A stretch of 64,000 nucleotides of DNA from Acidobacteriota bacterium (GTDB lineage Bacteria > Acidobacteriota > Terriglobia > Terriglobales > Acidobacteriaceae): positions 1-64,000 of the forward strand of contig JAFDVQ010000006.1 in NCBI GenBank assembly GCA_018268915.1, given 5' to 3'. Shown one piece after another: positions 9,042 through 18,183 of this stretch; the first letter of the stretch is position 1; each line of letters begins with the position of its first letter. The notes below the pieces were generated by a model, which was given only the letters and a program-made list of their open reading frames with translations, searched no databases and was not told where the DNA came from. A program made the position numbers and the translations under genes.

Positions 9042-11060
9042 TTACGCCGCTTGCAGTTCCAGCAGAATCCCGGCCCCGCGCGGCTCGAAATTCACCGCAC
9101 TCGCCTTGCCGTTGTTCTCGCGCAGAATCGAAGCGCACATACTCAATCCCAGGCTGGTCGACTCTTCGCCCGTCGGCTCCGGAACAAATGGATCGAACGC
9201 CCGTGCCGGAACGGTAAACTTCGCTCCACTGTGCGCCACCAGAATCTGCACGTGCTCCTTCTCGACGGTTGCTTCGAGTCGAACCGTCTTCTCGTGAGCC
9301 GTATCCAGCTTCTCCACCGCGTCCATCGCATATTGCAGGCAATACAGCACCGCTTGCCGCACCTGCTGGGCATTGCCCATGATCCGCGGTAGCGCCGGCG
9401 CTATTTGCACGCGGAAATCTATCGATCTCTGCACAAACTCTGACCTGTGGAGTTGCTCCAGATCGCTCAGCAGTTCGGTCACGGAGATTGCAGCCACCTG
9501 GTCGCCTTGAGGTCGCGACATCCGCGCCAGGCTCTCCAGTGTCAGCCGCATGTGGCGAGCCTCAGTCAGGATCGCTTCAATCGCCTTCTGGGCCTGCGGA
9601 TTCATATCTTCCGTCTCGTCCAGTAGCGAGGCATACCCGAGGATCACCGTCAGGGGATTGTTGAGCTGCCGCGTTACGTTTCCCGCAAGCTGCCCCAGCC
9701 CTACGAACTTCTCGGCATCCACCAGCTTTTCCAGCATCATGGTCTGGCTGCGTTTGGCCTGGAGCCTCGTCGCCAGCACCTCGAGGGGCAACAAATCCAC
9801 CGCGGTGATCGGCTCCTCTGGTCTCTCCAATCCAGCCAGAAAGATCGCACCCTCCGTCGACGATCGTCCTCGCAGTGGAATCGCCTGCACGGTCGTGAGC
9901 TTCAATCGCGCCAAATCATCCCCGGGAACCAAAAACGGTGTCAAGTCCAGATCGAAAGTCTGTGCGTGCTCAATCGTCGGGGGCACACTTGCGGGGTCAA
10001 GGAATCCCGAAACCGGTATCCGGCCCGTCAGCGCCTCCAGTGCTGTTAAAGTCGCGTCATCGAATCCGGCCGACCCTGAGAGCTGATAGCGCCCCGAGCC
10101 CTGAAGCAAAACGATCGCAGCTTGCTTGAACCGACTGTTGGAGATGATCGAATGGCAAATCATCCCGGCTTGCCCGTCGAAATCCTCCACGCGTCGTCGC
10201 GAAAGATTCAGGCGGGTGTAGGCTTCCATCTCCTCCCGCGCATGGCGCTCCCGCCTTTCACCTGCAAGGTTCGTTGCCAGCTGATCTTCGAGTGCGAGCA
10301 CGATCATCCCGACCGCCGCGATCACCTTCGACATCACGATGATTCGCTCTTCGATGAGGCCCGGTGGTCCCATGTGAAACAAGGGCAACGCCTCACCGAT
10401 GTTCAGCGACCAGCCGATGAAACCCAATGCCGCTAACGCAGTTCCTACCGACAAGCGGCGGAACACATAGAACACCAGCAGAGCCGTGGTAAGGTGCATT
10501 GCGCTTTCGACAAACGTAAGCGGCCAGGCGCTCCCTACCCTGAAGCAGATCCACAAACCCGCTGCGCCCAGAACAATGCAAACCAGAAGCGGAATTGCTT
10601 TCGGAATTCCCCGGTGCGACATCGCCCACGCGCAAGCGGCAAAGAGCGACAAGCCTCCCAGCATGGGGAACATCAGAAATGCGTTTCCACTTGGCGTCAC
10701 GGCCCGATACACCCCATACATGAGCAGGGCGTATGCGATCAAAGGAAGAATGAACGGTACGACGTAGAGAATTCGAACCCGCCCGAGGCGGAAACGCAAC
10801 GGCGTCAGCGACGCCAGGAAGAACGCGCTGCCAATGAGCGCGGCGCACTCGCCAGCCGCCACCCACCAGGGGTGCTGCGAGGCACTGGTGTAGTCCCAAA
10901 TGCCCACCTTGTAGAACTGCATCATCCGCATGCAGGCAAAGAGGAACCCAAGGAACCACAAGAGTGTTCGCGTATTTCGGAAACGGAGATACAGTTGGCC
11001 AAACGCCGGCAGCAGAAGCACCGTGATCACTAGCGCGGGTAGCTGGTAGCTGTCGGCCAT
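9042..11060 (-). CDS. membrane histidine-kinase-like protein lacking the phosphoacceptor His (pseudokinase)
   Basis: A 672-residue protein. Residues 1-250 contain about seven hydrophobic segments, a multi-span membrane sensor. A coiled region and a GAF-like domain follow (around 280-440). The H-box region reads LAGNVTRQLNNPL, where Arg464 replaces the phosphorylated His. The ATPase part is also degenerate: the N box lacks its Asn (LYCLQYAMDAV), the G1 motif reads VAHSGAKF instead of D-x-G-x-G, and G2 reads STSLGLS. The fold is therefore kept but catalysis is very unlikely. It may act as a scaffold or allosteric partner. Only intergenic repeats lie between it and the downstream S9 peptidase. 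Confidence 0.85.
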   Translation of the reverse strand: MADSYQLPALVITVLLLPAFGQLYLRFRNTRTLLWFLGFLFACMRMMQFYKVGIWDYTSASQHPWWVAAGECAALIGSAFFLASLTPLRFRLGRVRILYVVPFILPLIAYALLMYGVYRAVTPSGNAFLMFPMLGGLSLFAACAWAMSHRGIPKAIPLLVCIVLGAAGLWICFRVGSAWPLTFVESAMHLTTALLVFYVFRRLSVGTALAALGFIGWSLNIGEALPLFHMGPPGLIEERIIVMSKVIAAVGMIVLALEDQLATNLAGERRERHAREEMEAYTRLNLSRRRVEDFDGQAGMICHSIISNSRFKQAAIVLLQGSGRYQLSGSAGFDDATLTALEALTGRIPVSGFLDPASVPPTIEHAQTFDLDLTPFLVPGDDLARLKLTTVQAIPLRGRSSTEGAIFLAGLERPEEPITAVDLLPLEVLATRLQAKRSQTMMLEKLVDAEKFVGLGQLAGNVTRQLNNPLTVILGYASLLDETEDMNPQAQKAIEAILTEARHMRLTLESLARMSRPQGDQVAAISVTELLSDLEQLHRSEFVQRSIDFRVQIAPALPRIMGNAQQVRQAVLYCLQYAMDAVEKLDTAHEKTVRLEATVEKEHVQILVAHSGAKFTVPARAFDPFVPEPTGEESTSLGLSMCASILRENNGKASAVNFEPRGAGILLELQAA

Positions 11061-11359
11061 GGAAATGCGCGTCTCTCCTTGGACGTCCGCGCCTGGTCAG
11101 CGGTCGCAGCGTCCAGTTAAGGTCTTCGCCGGGGGCAGCTTCTGACTTTAATCAGTGAGCTTAAACTATTGATCCCCAACGGTAAATGCTGAGTTTGAGT
11201 CCGGCCGGACATGGACCACTTCGAGAAATTCGTAGCGTCCCGTTCGCACCGGGCTTCGCCACTCGGAGATTTTGCTTGGCACCCGGGCCAGTTGTCCATA
11301 CGTCTAACGTGGTAACAAGAAGACAGAGTCCTCTCGTGGGGCTTGAAGGAGTTTACGAC

Positions 11360-12259
11360 GTGAGAAACCGTTGGTGGCTTGTACCCGCCATCGCTGCAGT
11401 GCTGGTTCTCCCGGCAGGCGCCCAGGACAAAGACAGTTTTACCCCAATGCCCCTCGATGCCGGCTTTGGCAAGCTCGACCTCACCGAACCGTCCACCCCG
11501 CCTGAAGAGATCATCAAGAAGTTTGCCGCCAAGGAAAGTGAATTCCGCGAGGCGCTCAACCACTACACATATCGCCGCGTCGCCCGTGTTCAGACCCTCG
11601 ACGACGACAACAAGGTCGACGGTGAGTGGTACCAGGTTGACGACGTAACCTTCGACCCCACAGGTCGCCGAACAGAAAAGACGGTCTTTGCACCGGAGAA
11701 CACACTTCAGCGGGTCTCCATGTCGCCCTCCGATCTGCAGGACATCCAGCGGGGCTACTCCTTCGTCCTCACCACCGAAGAAATCACCCAATACAACGTC
11801 AAGTACGTCGGCAAACAAAAAGTCGATGAAGTCGACTGCATCGTCTTTGACGTCACCCCCAAACAAATCGAAAAAACGAAGCGCTATTTCTTAGGCCGCA
11901 TCTGGGTCGATTCCAATGATCTTCAGATCGTGGTCACCAACGGCCGCATGGTTCCTGACGACACCCGCAAGAACAGCGAGGATCTTCATCCTCCCTTTAT
12001 GACCTGGCGGCAGCAGATCGATGGGCACTACTGGTTCCCCGTTTACACCAAGGGCGAGGGCATCCTTCACTTCAAGGGGGGGAGCTATTCCATGAGCCAG
12101 GACGTCCACCTGCGTGACACCATCAAATACACCGACTACAAGAAGTTCGGCTCAACGGTGAAGATCATCTACGACGGACAGGACATCACTCAGAACGGCC
12201 AGCAGCCTAACCAACCTAATCAGCAGAAACAACCCGCACCCGCCAAACCGCAAAAGTAG
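11360..12259 (+). CDS. hypothetical secreted protein, LolA-like fold suspected
   Basis: The start is the GTG at 11360, preceded by GAAGGAG at eight bases. This gives a signal peptide (RWWLVPAIAAVLVLPAGAQ). Upstream ATGs would add an unlikely 58 residues. The 299-residue product has a beta-rich middle with strands such as YSFVLTTEEITQYNVKYVG, resembling the outer-membrane lipoprotein-sorting (LolA-like) group found often in Acidobacteriota. The C-terminus is a Gln/Pro/Asn-rich tail. The resemblance is by eye and not decisive. It diverges from the membrane kinase-like gene across a 300-base spacer. Confidence 0.75.
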   Translation: MRNRWWLVPAIAAVLVLPAGAQDKDSFTPMPLDAGFGKLDLTEPSTPPEEIIKKFAAKESEFREALNHYTYRRVARVQTLDDDNKVDGEWYQVDDVTFDPTGRRTEKTVFAPENTLQRVSMSPSDLQDIQRGYSFVLTTEEITQYNVKYVGKQKVDEVDCIVFDVTPKQIEKTKRYFLGRIWVDSNDLQIVVTNGRMVPDDTRKNSEDLHPPFMTWRQQIDGHYWFPVYTKGEGILHFKGGSYSMSQDVHLRDTIKYTDYKKFGSTVKIIYDGQDITQNGQQPNQPNQQKQPAPAKPQK

Positions 12260-12267
12260 GGCACTCA

Positions 12268-12298
12268 AGCCAGTAGTTGTCTATATCAGCTACTGGCT
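12268..12298. terminator. hairpin between convergent genes
   Basis: AGCCAGTAG at 12268-12276 pairs perfectly with CTACTGGCT at 12290-12298. It lies between the stop of the secreted protein and the convergent DDAH-type gene. There is no clear T-tract, so this is a weak terminator candidate. Confidence 0.45.
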
Positions 12299-12310
12299 GC
12301 AAGCTACGGC

Positions 12311-12345
12311 TCTGATCACTGACTACTGATCCCTGACCACTGTCT
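12311..12345. repeat. degenerate TCACTGA/CCCTGA repeat
   Basis: The run contains CTGATCACTGA, CTACTGATCCCTGA and CCACTG in 35 bases, using the same words as the block near 9011-9038. It abuts the 3' end of the DDAH-type gene. Confidence 0.55.
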
Positions 12346-12346
12346 T

Positions 12347-13213
12347 TCAGAATCGCAGCGACAAGCAGCTCAATCCCCCATCCATCTTCTGAAACTCCGA
12401 CATATTCAGCACCAGCGACTTGAATCCGCGGGCAGCAAGATCAGCCGTCAATTTTGGGAATCCCTCTGCCACTAGAACGCGATCGTTCACTCGCACGCAA
12501 TTCGCCCCATAGCTTTCTTCCGCGATGACTCGAATCAGCTCGAACCGGCTGAACTGCGGATTCGCCGCCATCTCTTCCATCACCACCAGGGTGTTGTCGC
12601 CGACGTAGCTGATTCCGCTCTTCAGATGAAGGATCGACGTCATGCCGCGAACGTCAATCGTTGAGGCCGTATATCCCAGCGCATTTAGACACGCCGTAAG
12701 CTGCCGCGCTCCCTCCGGATTCGTCCTCTGAGAAACACCGATGAAGAAGTGCGTACCCGCCTCGCAGATATCTCCACCATCCACGCTGCCCGGAGCCTCG
12801 ATCGTGAAGGTGCTGAAGTAGAACCGCTCCACGGCGGGACGGTTAGCCGCAACTTCCCCCTGACGGCTCGACGCCCCCGGCCTGCAGAAGATCGCCACCT
12901 GCGGTGTGAGAATGGCCGTGTCCTCCACAAACGTCGAATCGGGATGGCGCAGATCCGGCTCCAGCGTGGTCAACTCAAGCCCGCACTCCCGCAGCGCCTC
13001 ACAATAGCGCGCGTGCTGCTTCAGCACCTCCTCGAATTGCGGTACTCCAAGATCTACGCTGGTCAGGCCGTCCGCAAAGTTGCTGCCCGGAACTCGCACA
13101 ATCGCTCGCCTGAACAAGTCGGCACCCGCACTTTCTTTCAAAGTTGTGAAATATCTTGATGCCAGACGACATCCAGGATTGAGGGTGCTCCGTCCAAGCT
13201 TGGGCGGGACCAA
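12347..13213 (-). CDS. dimethylarginine dimethylaminohydrolase / arginine-deiminase-fold hydrolase
   Basis: An amidinotransferase-fold enzyme, most like DDAH, which converts N-methylated arginines to citrulline and methylamines. Seen in sequence: the acidic motif FVEDTA, GSVDGGDI, the catalytic His in SILHLKSG, and the catalytic Cys close to the C-terminus in GGLSCLSLRF. ATG at 13213 gives 288 residues, but the first 32 look non-homologous. The TTG at 13117 (start of LFRRAIVRVPG) would give the usual family length and may be the true start. Related hydrolases on ornithine or arginine cannot be excluded. Confidence 0.85.
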   Translation of the reverse strand: MVPPKLGRSTLNPGCRLASRYFTTLKESAGADLFRRAIVRVPGSNFADGLTSVDLGVPQFEEVLKQHARYCEALRECGLELTTLEPDLRHPDSTFVEDTAILTPQVAIFCRPGASSRQGEVAANRPAVERFYFSTFTIEAPGSVDGGDICEAGTHFFIGVSQRTNPEGARQLTACLNALGYTASTIDVRGMTSILHLKSGISYVGDNTLVVMEEMAANPQFSRFELIRVIAEESYGANCVRVNDRVLVAEGFPKLTADLAARGFKSLVLNMSEFQKMDGGLSCLSLRF

Positions 13214-13273
13214 ATATCAAAAGTGCTTTGGTGCGGAAACCCGAACCTCAATCTTTCAAAGGCTGAGAGTCAA

Positions 13274-13897
13274 TTAATAGAACAGATACTTTCGCCAGCG
13301 GTCGTCGCCTCGTCCCAGCATCCGCATGATCTGCCGGCTCGTATGCAACGAGAACGGCCTCGGCTCACGCAGCAGAATCATGTCGTCGATCTCCGACAGC
13401 ATTCGATTCCCTTTGCGCCGGTTGCAGGCATGGCAGCACGCTACCAGGTTCTCCCAAGTCGAATTCCCACCCCGGGAACGCGGCACCACATGGTCCAGCG
13501 TCAGCTCGCCCGAAGGGAGCACAACGCCGCAATACTGGCACTGATTGCGATCGCGCAGCAGAATGTTCTTCCGCGACAACGCCCGCGTCTGATGAGGAAT
13601 TCTACGATACTCGAGAAGCCGGATCACTGACGGCATCGCAACGAAACTCCGCTGCGCATGCAGGGTCGTTCCGTGCTCCTCCTCTGTCCTCGCAATGCCC
13701 TTCAGTACCAGCACAAGGGCCCGCCGAGCCCCGCAGATGTTGATCGGCTCGTACGAAGCGTTCAGAACCAGTACCGGCATTTGCAGGATGTGACCGGCGT
13801 GGATGCCCGCGTGAGTGCCTGATTCAGCAGCATAGGCAGCGGCGCGGGCAGCAGTTTTTTGCTTGCGTGCATGAATCATGGCTTTTCCGAGCGACAT
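13274..13897 (-). CDS. HNH endonuclease
   Basis: A 207-residue protein with an HNH nuclease domain in its C-terminal half: CQYCG and [11 protein letters not shown] form the zinc-ribbon Cys pairs, and [13 protein letters not shown] holds the catalytic His. The N-terminus is basic and Ala-rich. The middle ([20 protein letters not shown]) is typical of a broadly conserved stand-alone HNH family in free-living bacteria that is not tied to introns. No restriction methylase is near. It is 14 bases downstream of the ComF-like gene and probably in one transcript with it. Confidence 0.92.
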   Translation of the reverse strand: MSLGKAMIHARKQKTAARAAAYAAESGTHAGIHAGHILQMPVLVLNASYEPINICGARRALVLVLKGIARTEEEHGTTLHAQRSFVAMPSVIRLLEYRRIPHQTRALSRKNILLRDRNQCQYCGVVLPSGELTLDHVVPRSRGGNSTWENLVACCHACNRRKGNRMLSEIDDMILLREPRPFSLHTSRQIMRMLGRGDDRWRKYLFY

Positions 13898-13911
13898 CCT
13901 TCTTCCCCTCG

Positions 13912-14871
13912 TTATGAAGCAGGTTGATGACTGGATGATGACGAATGCATGTCTGCGAACGCGTCCTGTACAACAGGGTCAGGTTGAAAGTTGCTGTTGA
14001 TGCGGCGCGCACGTGCCAGCGTCGCTACGTATACCGATGCCGCTCCGGCCTTGATCAGCGACTGCGCTGCGGCTCGAGCGGTCGCCCCCGTAGTCAAAAT
14101 GTCGTCAACAAGCAATACGTTTTGTCCCCGCACTGCCTCTGGATCAGAAACCTTGAATGCGCCGCGTACGTTTTTCCGCCGCTGCGTCGGCGTGAGCCCA
14201 GCCTGCGTCTCCGTCGGGCGCAGTCGCATCAGTGTGCTCGGCGCGAGCGTCAATTTCCATCCCGGATGCGAGCGGCCCAAAGCCTCAATCGCCCCCTGCG
14301 CCAACGCGCGAGCCTGATTGAATCCCCTCTGCTTGTGTTTGGATCTGTGCAACGGAACCGGAACAACCAGCATTCCATTCGGAACATGGGGCAGCAATGG
14401 CGCTATCGCTTCTGCGAGCATCGAACCCAATTTTCGTGCTGCTGGATGCAAACGGTCATACTTCAGCGCGTGAATCGCCTCGCGCAGTTTCCCTTCATAA
14501 GTGCCAAAAGATACAGCTCGGGCAAAGGATGGCGGAGCCACACGGCACGCCCGGCAAAGGTGAGTCGCCTCAATCTCGTCCACGACCGGCGCATCCAGGG
14601 AGTCTCCGCATCGCCGACACACATCTCCGCTCTGGACTGGAATCTCGGTCCAACATGCTTCACAAATTGGAACGGAAGAAAGTCGCGGCAGCGGGGCGCT
14701 GCAAAGCGTACAGGAAGCGGGAAGAAGGGCTGAACTAATTGCGTCTACTGGACTTCGGAGAACACGCACTATCGCGCGCCAACGGGATGTCTCCGATAGT
14801 GGACCGTCAATCGACAGTGAACCGAAGTTCCTGCGGAAGGCACACCTCACTTGCGCCGCGTTCAGAACCAA
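13912..14871 (-). CDS. ComF-family phosphoribosyltransferase
   Basis: A 319-residue ComF/GntX-type protein, a family linked to DNA uptake or purine salvage but biochemically poorly defined. The N-terminal zinc finger is visible as [19 protein letters not shown] and LCRACR. The phosphoribosyl-pyrophosphate motif is [14 protein letters not shown], and the flexible loop lies in the KQRGFNQA region. The start at 14871 adds some 40 residues compared with typical ComF. Later starts near residue 29 are possible. No competence genes are adjacent. Confidence 0.9.
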   Translation of the reverse strand: MVLNAAQVRCAFRRNFGSLSIDGPLSETSRWRAIVRVLRSPVDAISSALLPASCTLCSAPLPRLSSVPICEACWTEIPVQSGDVCRRCGDSLDAPVVDEIEATHLCRACRVAPPSFARAVSFGTYEGKLREAIHALKYDRLHPAARKLGSMLAEAIAPLLPHVPNGMLVVPVPLHRSKHKQRGFNQARALAQGAIEALGRSHPGWKLTLAPSTLMRLRPTETQAGLTPTQRRKNVRGAFKVSDPEAVRGQNVLLVDDILTTGATARAAAQSLIKAGAASVYVATLARARRINSNFQPDPVVQDAFADMHSSSSSHQPAS

Positions 14872-15055
14872 GGTGTTCTGCTGCTGCGGCGTTACTTATA
14901 TCTATAGCTTTATTCGTAATCACTTAGCAAGCAGGGTGCCAGAATCGGCAACTCCCGTACACATGCTCAGCATCAGTCGAATCATCCGCAACCCGCCAAA
15001 TAGTGAATGAGATAGCCCGGTCGACAGCAGGTCGACTGATTGCGATCACAGACCC

Positions 15056-15088
15056 AAAAAGGAGGGAAGCCGTTTCCGGCCTCCCTCC
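15056..15088 (-). terminator. rho-independent terminator of the csbD-like gene
   Basis: Read on the minus strand, GGAGGGAGGCCG pairs with CGGCTTCCCTCC around a GAAA tetraloop and is followed by TTTTT. It lies 30 bases after the stop of the CsbD-like gene. Confidence 0.85.
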
Positions 15089-15115
15089 TTGTCCTACCAC
15101 GGCTTCAATCAAAGA

Positions 15116-15367
15116 TTATTCCCGCTCGCGGATCGTCTCACGGTCGGTATTGTCATCGATGTCCCGATTCGTCTCAACATCGCGGTTCGTAGTTGTTCCC
15201 GGCTTCAACGCGTCGCGAAGACCACCAACTGCCTTTTCCACCTTGCCCTTGACCTGCTGAGCTGCTCCGTCCGCCTGCGTGCTCGTATCGCCGGTCCACT
15301 CTCCCACCTGGCGCTTCGCACGGCCCGCCGCATCGTCCATTGCACCCTTGATCTTGTCGCTATTCAT
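15116..15367 (-). CDS. CsbD-like stress protein
   Basis: An 83-residue hydrophilic protein starting MNSDKIKGAMDDAAGRAKRQ, the CsbD signature (K-x-K-G repeated, here also VKGKVEKAVGG). The ATG at 15367 follows a very strong ribosome-binding site (GGAGGTGG), so longer starts are rejected. The family is induced in general stress in many bacteria; molecular function is unknown. A polar C-terminal tail rich in Asn, Arg and Asp (ETNRDIDDNTDRE) extends beyond the usual domain. A strong terminator follows. The neighbours are two other tiny stress-type proteins. Confidence 0.9.
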   Translation of the reverse strand: MNSDKIKGAMDDAAGRAKRQVGEWTGDTSTQADGAAQQVKGKVEKAVGGLRDALKPGTTTNRDVETNRDIDDNTDRETIRERE

Positions 15368-15494
15368 ATGTATCCACCTCCGTGGGGTATCGCTTGCGTT
15401 TACGTCTTCAACCCGGTCGAGACCGGGCGCTTTGCGAAAAGGCGCGTACTCGCGTACGCGCCCCTCACTCAAAACCTGTTTTCCCGAACTGCCG

Positions 15495-15647
15495 CTATAG
15501 TGCTGCTCTACGCCCGGATATCAGCTGGATCACGAGGACAACCAGTGCCAGCACCAGCAACACATGGATGAAACCACCCAACGTGTAGCTGCTTACCAGA
15601 CCTAGAAGCCACAGAACCAGGAGGACGACAAATATTGTCCAAAGCAT
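15495..15647 (-). CDS. Lmo0937-like small membrane protein
   Basis: A 50-residue protein (MLWTIFVVLLVLWLLGLVSS...) with two hydrophobic segments split by YTLGGFIH, the pattern of the Lmo0937/DUF5670 family of tiny inner-membrane proteins. GGAGG stands ahead of the ATG at 15647. It is transcribed towards csbD, 128 bases upstream of that gene, and may share its transcript. Role unknown; the family is often near stress genes. Confidence 0.85.
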   Translation of the reverse strand: MLWTIFVVLLVLWLLGLVSSYTLGGFIHVLLVLALVVLVIQLISGRRAAL

Positions 15648-15762
15648 CTCTAACTACCTCCCTGAAACTTTACGTATATCTACAACACCAGCTTTGACGC
15701 CGCACTCATTCCGGTTGGTTGTTCGTGTGATCAAGAATCGCGAAGAAAAATAATCGAAAATG

Positions 15763-15945
15763 TCAAGTCTTCTCTCTCACTTCTTCAAGAGTGGCTTGTT
15801 TAATCCACTTACAAAAGCGCCATTCAAAACGTACAGCTTTCAGCAGCGATCTCAGCATCTGATTCACAGTTGCTGCTAGAGGGGATTCATCGGTGGGTGC
15901 AGCTCGCTCGGCAATAGAAACGGCGAAGGAATTCATCCTCGTCAA
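15763..15945 (-). CDS. doubtful small ORF
   Basis: A 60-residue frame from a TTG (or 57 from ATG at 15936). It is helical and contains two Trp-bearing stretches near the C-terminus (FEWRFCKWIKQATL). No convincing ribosome-binding site or family. It is listed because it fills the gap between two genuine tiny genes and its strand matches the csbD side. Confidence 0.25.
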   Translation of the reverse strand: MTRMNSFAVSIAERAAPTDESPLAATVNQMLRSLLKAVRFEWRFCKWIKQATLEEVREKT

Positions 15946-15981
15946 CGCTCAATAAATTAACGAACGAAGGAGATTGTATCT

Positions 15982-16125
15982 ATGATTATTCTTCTCATTG
16001 TCCTGATCCTGCTCTTCGGCTTCGGCGGCTATCGCATGGGCCCCGGGCTGGGCTACTACGGCGGCGGCGGTATCAGCCTTATTCTCACCATCGTGCTGAT
16101 CCTGCTGCTTCTCAAAGTTTTCTAA
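15982..16125 (+). CDS. DUF3309-like small membrane protein
   Basis: A 47-residue protein beginning MIILLIVLILLFGFGGY and ending in a second hydrophobic segment (ISLILTIVLILLLLKVF), joined by a Gly/Tyr-rich turn. This is the layout of the DUF3309 family. AAGGAG precedes the ATG. It is probably an inner-membrane hairpin peptide of unknown role. It is the third tiny stress-type gene within 1 kb. Confidence 0.85.
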   Translation: MIILLIVLILLFGFGGYRMGPGLGYYGGGGISLILTIVLILLLLKVF

Positions 16126-16247
16126 AAGAAGTCAGAGCTGTACTGCCCTGCAGCGCATTGATGCGACGCAGACGACAGCTCTCCATTCGAAAGTGATCCC
16201 CTCGATGCGATACACTGCGTCCGTATCCACTGAGGGGGTCTTTTCTT

Positions 16248-18179
16248 TTGCGTGTCCGCGGTCTCGCATGTTTTGCCTCAGTCCTGATCGCAGCTTTCAC
16301 AGCAACATCGCAGGCTCCCTCGAGCCCTCCGCAACAACCTCAAACTCCGGTCCAGAAACCGGGAATGTCCAGCGGCATCTCTTCCGGCGTTCAGTCTGCC
16401 CCCCAATATGACGCAGAAAAGCGCCCCATTACCGCAGGTGGTTTCGTCGATTCAGGACCAGTGGTCTTCCAGGACGTAACCAAGACCGCCGGTCTCTCCG
16501 GCTGGATTCACAAGATGGGCGTCCCGCAGAAGCAATTCATCGTTGAAACCAACGGCTCTGGCGTTTGCCTCATCGACTACAACAACGACGGATGGCTAGA
16601 TATCTATCTCGTCAACGGGTCTACCTTCGACGCTCTCGACGGCAAAGAGCCCACGCCGCACGCCGCACTCTTCCGCAACAATCATGACGGCACTTTCACC
16701 GACGTCTCCAAGGAAGCCAATGTTCAAAACGATCGGTGGGGATACGGCTGTTCAGTCGCCGACTTCGACAATGACGGCTGGCCCGACCTCTACGTCGGCA
16801 ACTACGGCAAGAATCGTCTGTTTCACAACAACCACAACGGCACCTTCAACGACGTTGCCGAAACCGCCAAGGTCGACCTCGGCAATTGGTCTCCCGGCTC
16901 CACGTGGGGAGACTACGACGGCGATGGCAAACTCGATCTCTATGTCACTGGCTATGTTCACTTCGATCGCAACAACCTGCCAATCGCCGGGACCAAGGCA
17001 GTCGGCTATGCCTCTTGTCTCTATCGCGGAGACAACGTGAACTGCGGACCGCGCGGCCTGCTCGGCGAGCCCGATCATCTGTTCCACAACAATGGTGACG
17101 GCACTTTTGCTGATGTCACCGTCAAGGCCGGCGTCGAAGACAAAGACAAGTACTACGGTTTCTCGACCATCTTCGTCGACATCAACAATGATGGAAAACC
17201 CGATCTCGTCGTCGGCAACGACTCAGAGCCTAACTTTCTCTACATCAATAAAGGAGACGGCACATTCGACGACGAAAGCTACGTCTCCGGTTTCGCTCTG
17301 AATAAGGATGGCCGCGAAATCGCGTCCATGGGCATCGCTGCCGGCGACTACGAAAACAGTGGACTCGTCAGCTTCTACGTCACCGACTTCGGCGACGACT
17401 ACAAAGTTCTCTACCACAATGATGGCGACGCCAGCTTCACCGACGTCAGCTACAAAGCAGGGCTCGCGCAGACCACTATCCCGTTCGTCGGATGGGGAGA
17501 TGGCTTCCTCGATTACGACAACGATGGCTGGCTAGACCTATTCGAGGTCAACGGCCACGTCTATCCTGAAGTCGATCAGCACGATTGGGGCACAACCTTC
17601 GCCGAACGCCCGTTACTCTTCCACAATATTCCCGAGGCAAACGGGAAAGGCCGCAAGTTTGAAAACTTACCTCCGGTAAAGAACACGGGCCTTGCGGCCG
17701 TCATTCCCGCGCGCGGAGCAGCCTTCGGCGATCTATTCAATGACGGCAAGATCGACGTCATCATCAATCCCATCGACGGGCCGGCTGTTCTGCTGCGCAA
17801 CGTAAATCCCGACAAGCACCACTGGATCGAGATCGGTCTCGTAGGCGGTAAAAATCCTGTCAACGGCAAAAGCAGCCCCCGCGATGCAACCTGCGCCACC
17901 GTTTATCTGCAGGCCAACGGAGTGCGCCAGCGCCGCGACGTGCTCTCCAGCGGCAGCTACATTTCCGCCAACGATCGCCGTCTCCATTTCGGTCTGGGCG
18001 ACGCCACGGATGCGGGTACAGCCGAGATCCACTGGCCCTCTGGCGCAAAGCAGAAGATCAAGATTCCCGCCGTCGACCGCATCTACACGATTGAAGAAGG
18101 CAAAGGCATCACCGCTGCTCTTTGCGATGGGAAGCCTTGCGAAGTACCCCACCCCACTCCCGCAGCGACCAAACGCTGA
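16248..18179 (+). CDS. secreted FG-GAP / ASPIC-UnbV (CRTAC) protein, copy 1
   Basis: A 643-residue exported protein. The TTG at 16248 follows GAGGGGG and gives a signal peptide (GLACFASVLIAAFTATS). Residues of about 80-500 are a seven-bladed type propeller with many calcium-binding D-x-[DN]-x-DG loops (DYNNDGWLD, DYDGDGKLD, DINNDGKPD). The ASPIC/UnbV domain lies near residues 530-610 (PRDATCATVYL), where a usually conserved Gly is Cys. The family is presumed to bind carbohydrate or other surface ligands. It is four bases upstream of a close paralogue, with which it forms an operon by duplication. Confidence 0.92.
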   Translation: MRVRGLACFASVLIAAFTATSQAPSSPPQQPQTPVQKPGMSSGISSGVQSAPQYDAEKRPITAGGFVDSGPVVFQDVTKTAGLSGWIHKMGVPQKQFIVETNGSGVCLIDYNNDGWLDIYLVNGSTFDALDGKEPTPHAALFRNNHDGTFTDVSKEANVQNDRWGYGCSVADFDNDGWPDLYVGNYGKNRLFHNNHNGTFNDVAETAKVDLGNWSPGSTWGDYDGDGKLDLYVTGYVHFDRNNLPIAGTKAVGYASCLYRGDNVNCGPRGLLGEPDHLFHNNGDGTFADVTVKAGVEDKDKYYGFSTIFVDINNDGKPDLVVGNDSEPNFLYINKGDGTFDDESYVSGFALNKDGREIASMGIAAGDYENSGLVSFYVTDFGDDYKVLYHNDGDASFTDVSYKAGLAQTTIPFVGWGDGFLDYDNDGWLDLFEVNGHVYPEVDQHDWGTTFAERPLLFHNIPEANGKGRKFENLPPVKNTGLAAVIPARGAAFGDLFNDGKIDVIINPIDGPAVLLRNVNPDKHHWIEIGLVGGKNPVNGKSSPRDATCATVYLQANGVRQRRDVLSSGSYISANDRRLHFGLGDATDAGTAEIHWPSGAKQKIKIPAVDRIYTIEEGKGITAALCDGKPCEVPHPTPAATKR

Positions 18180-18183
18180 TCGA

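Noticed and set aside
11117..11866. 249-residue minus-strand ORF
   Set aside because: It is antisense to the secreted protein that has a good GTG start, ribosome-binding site and signal peptide.
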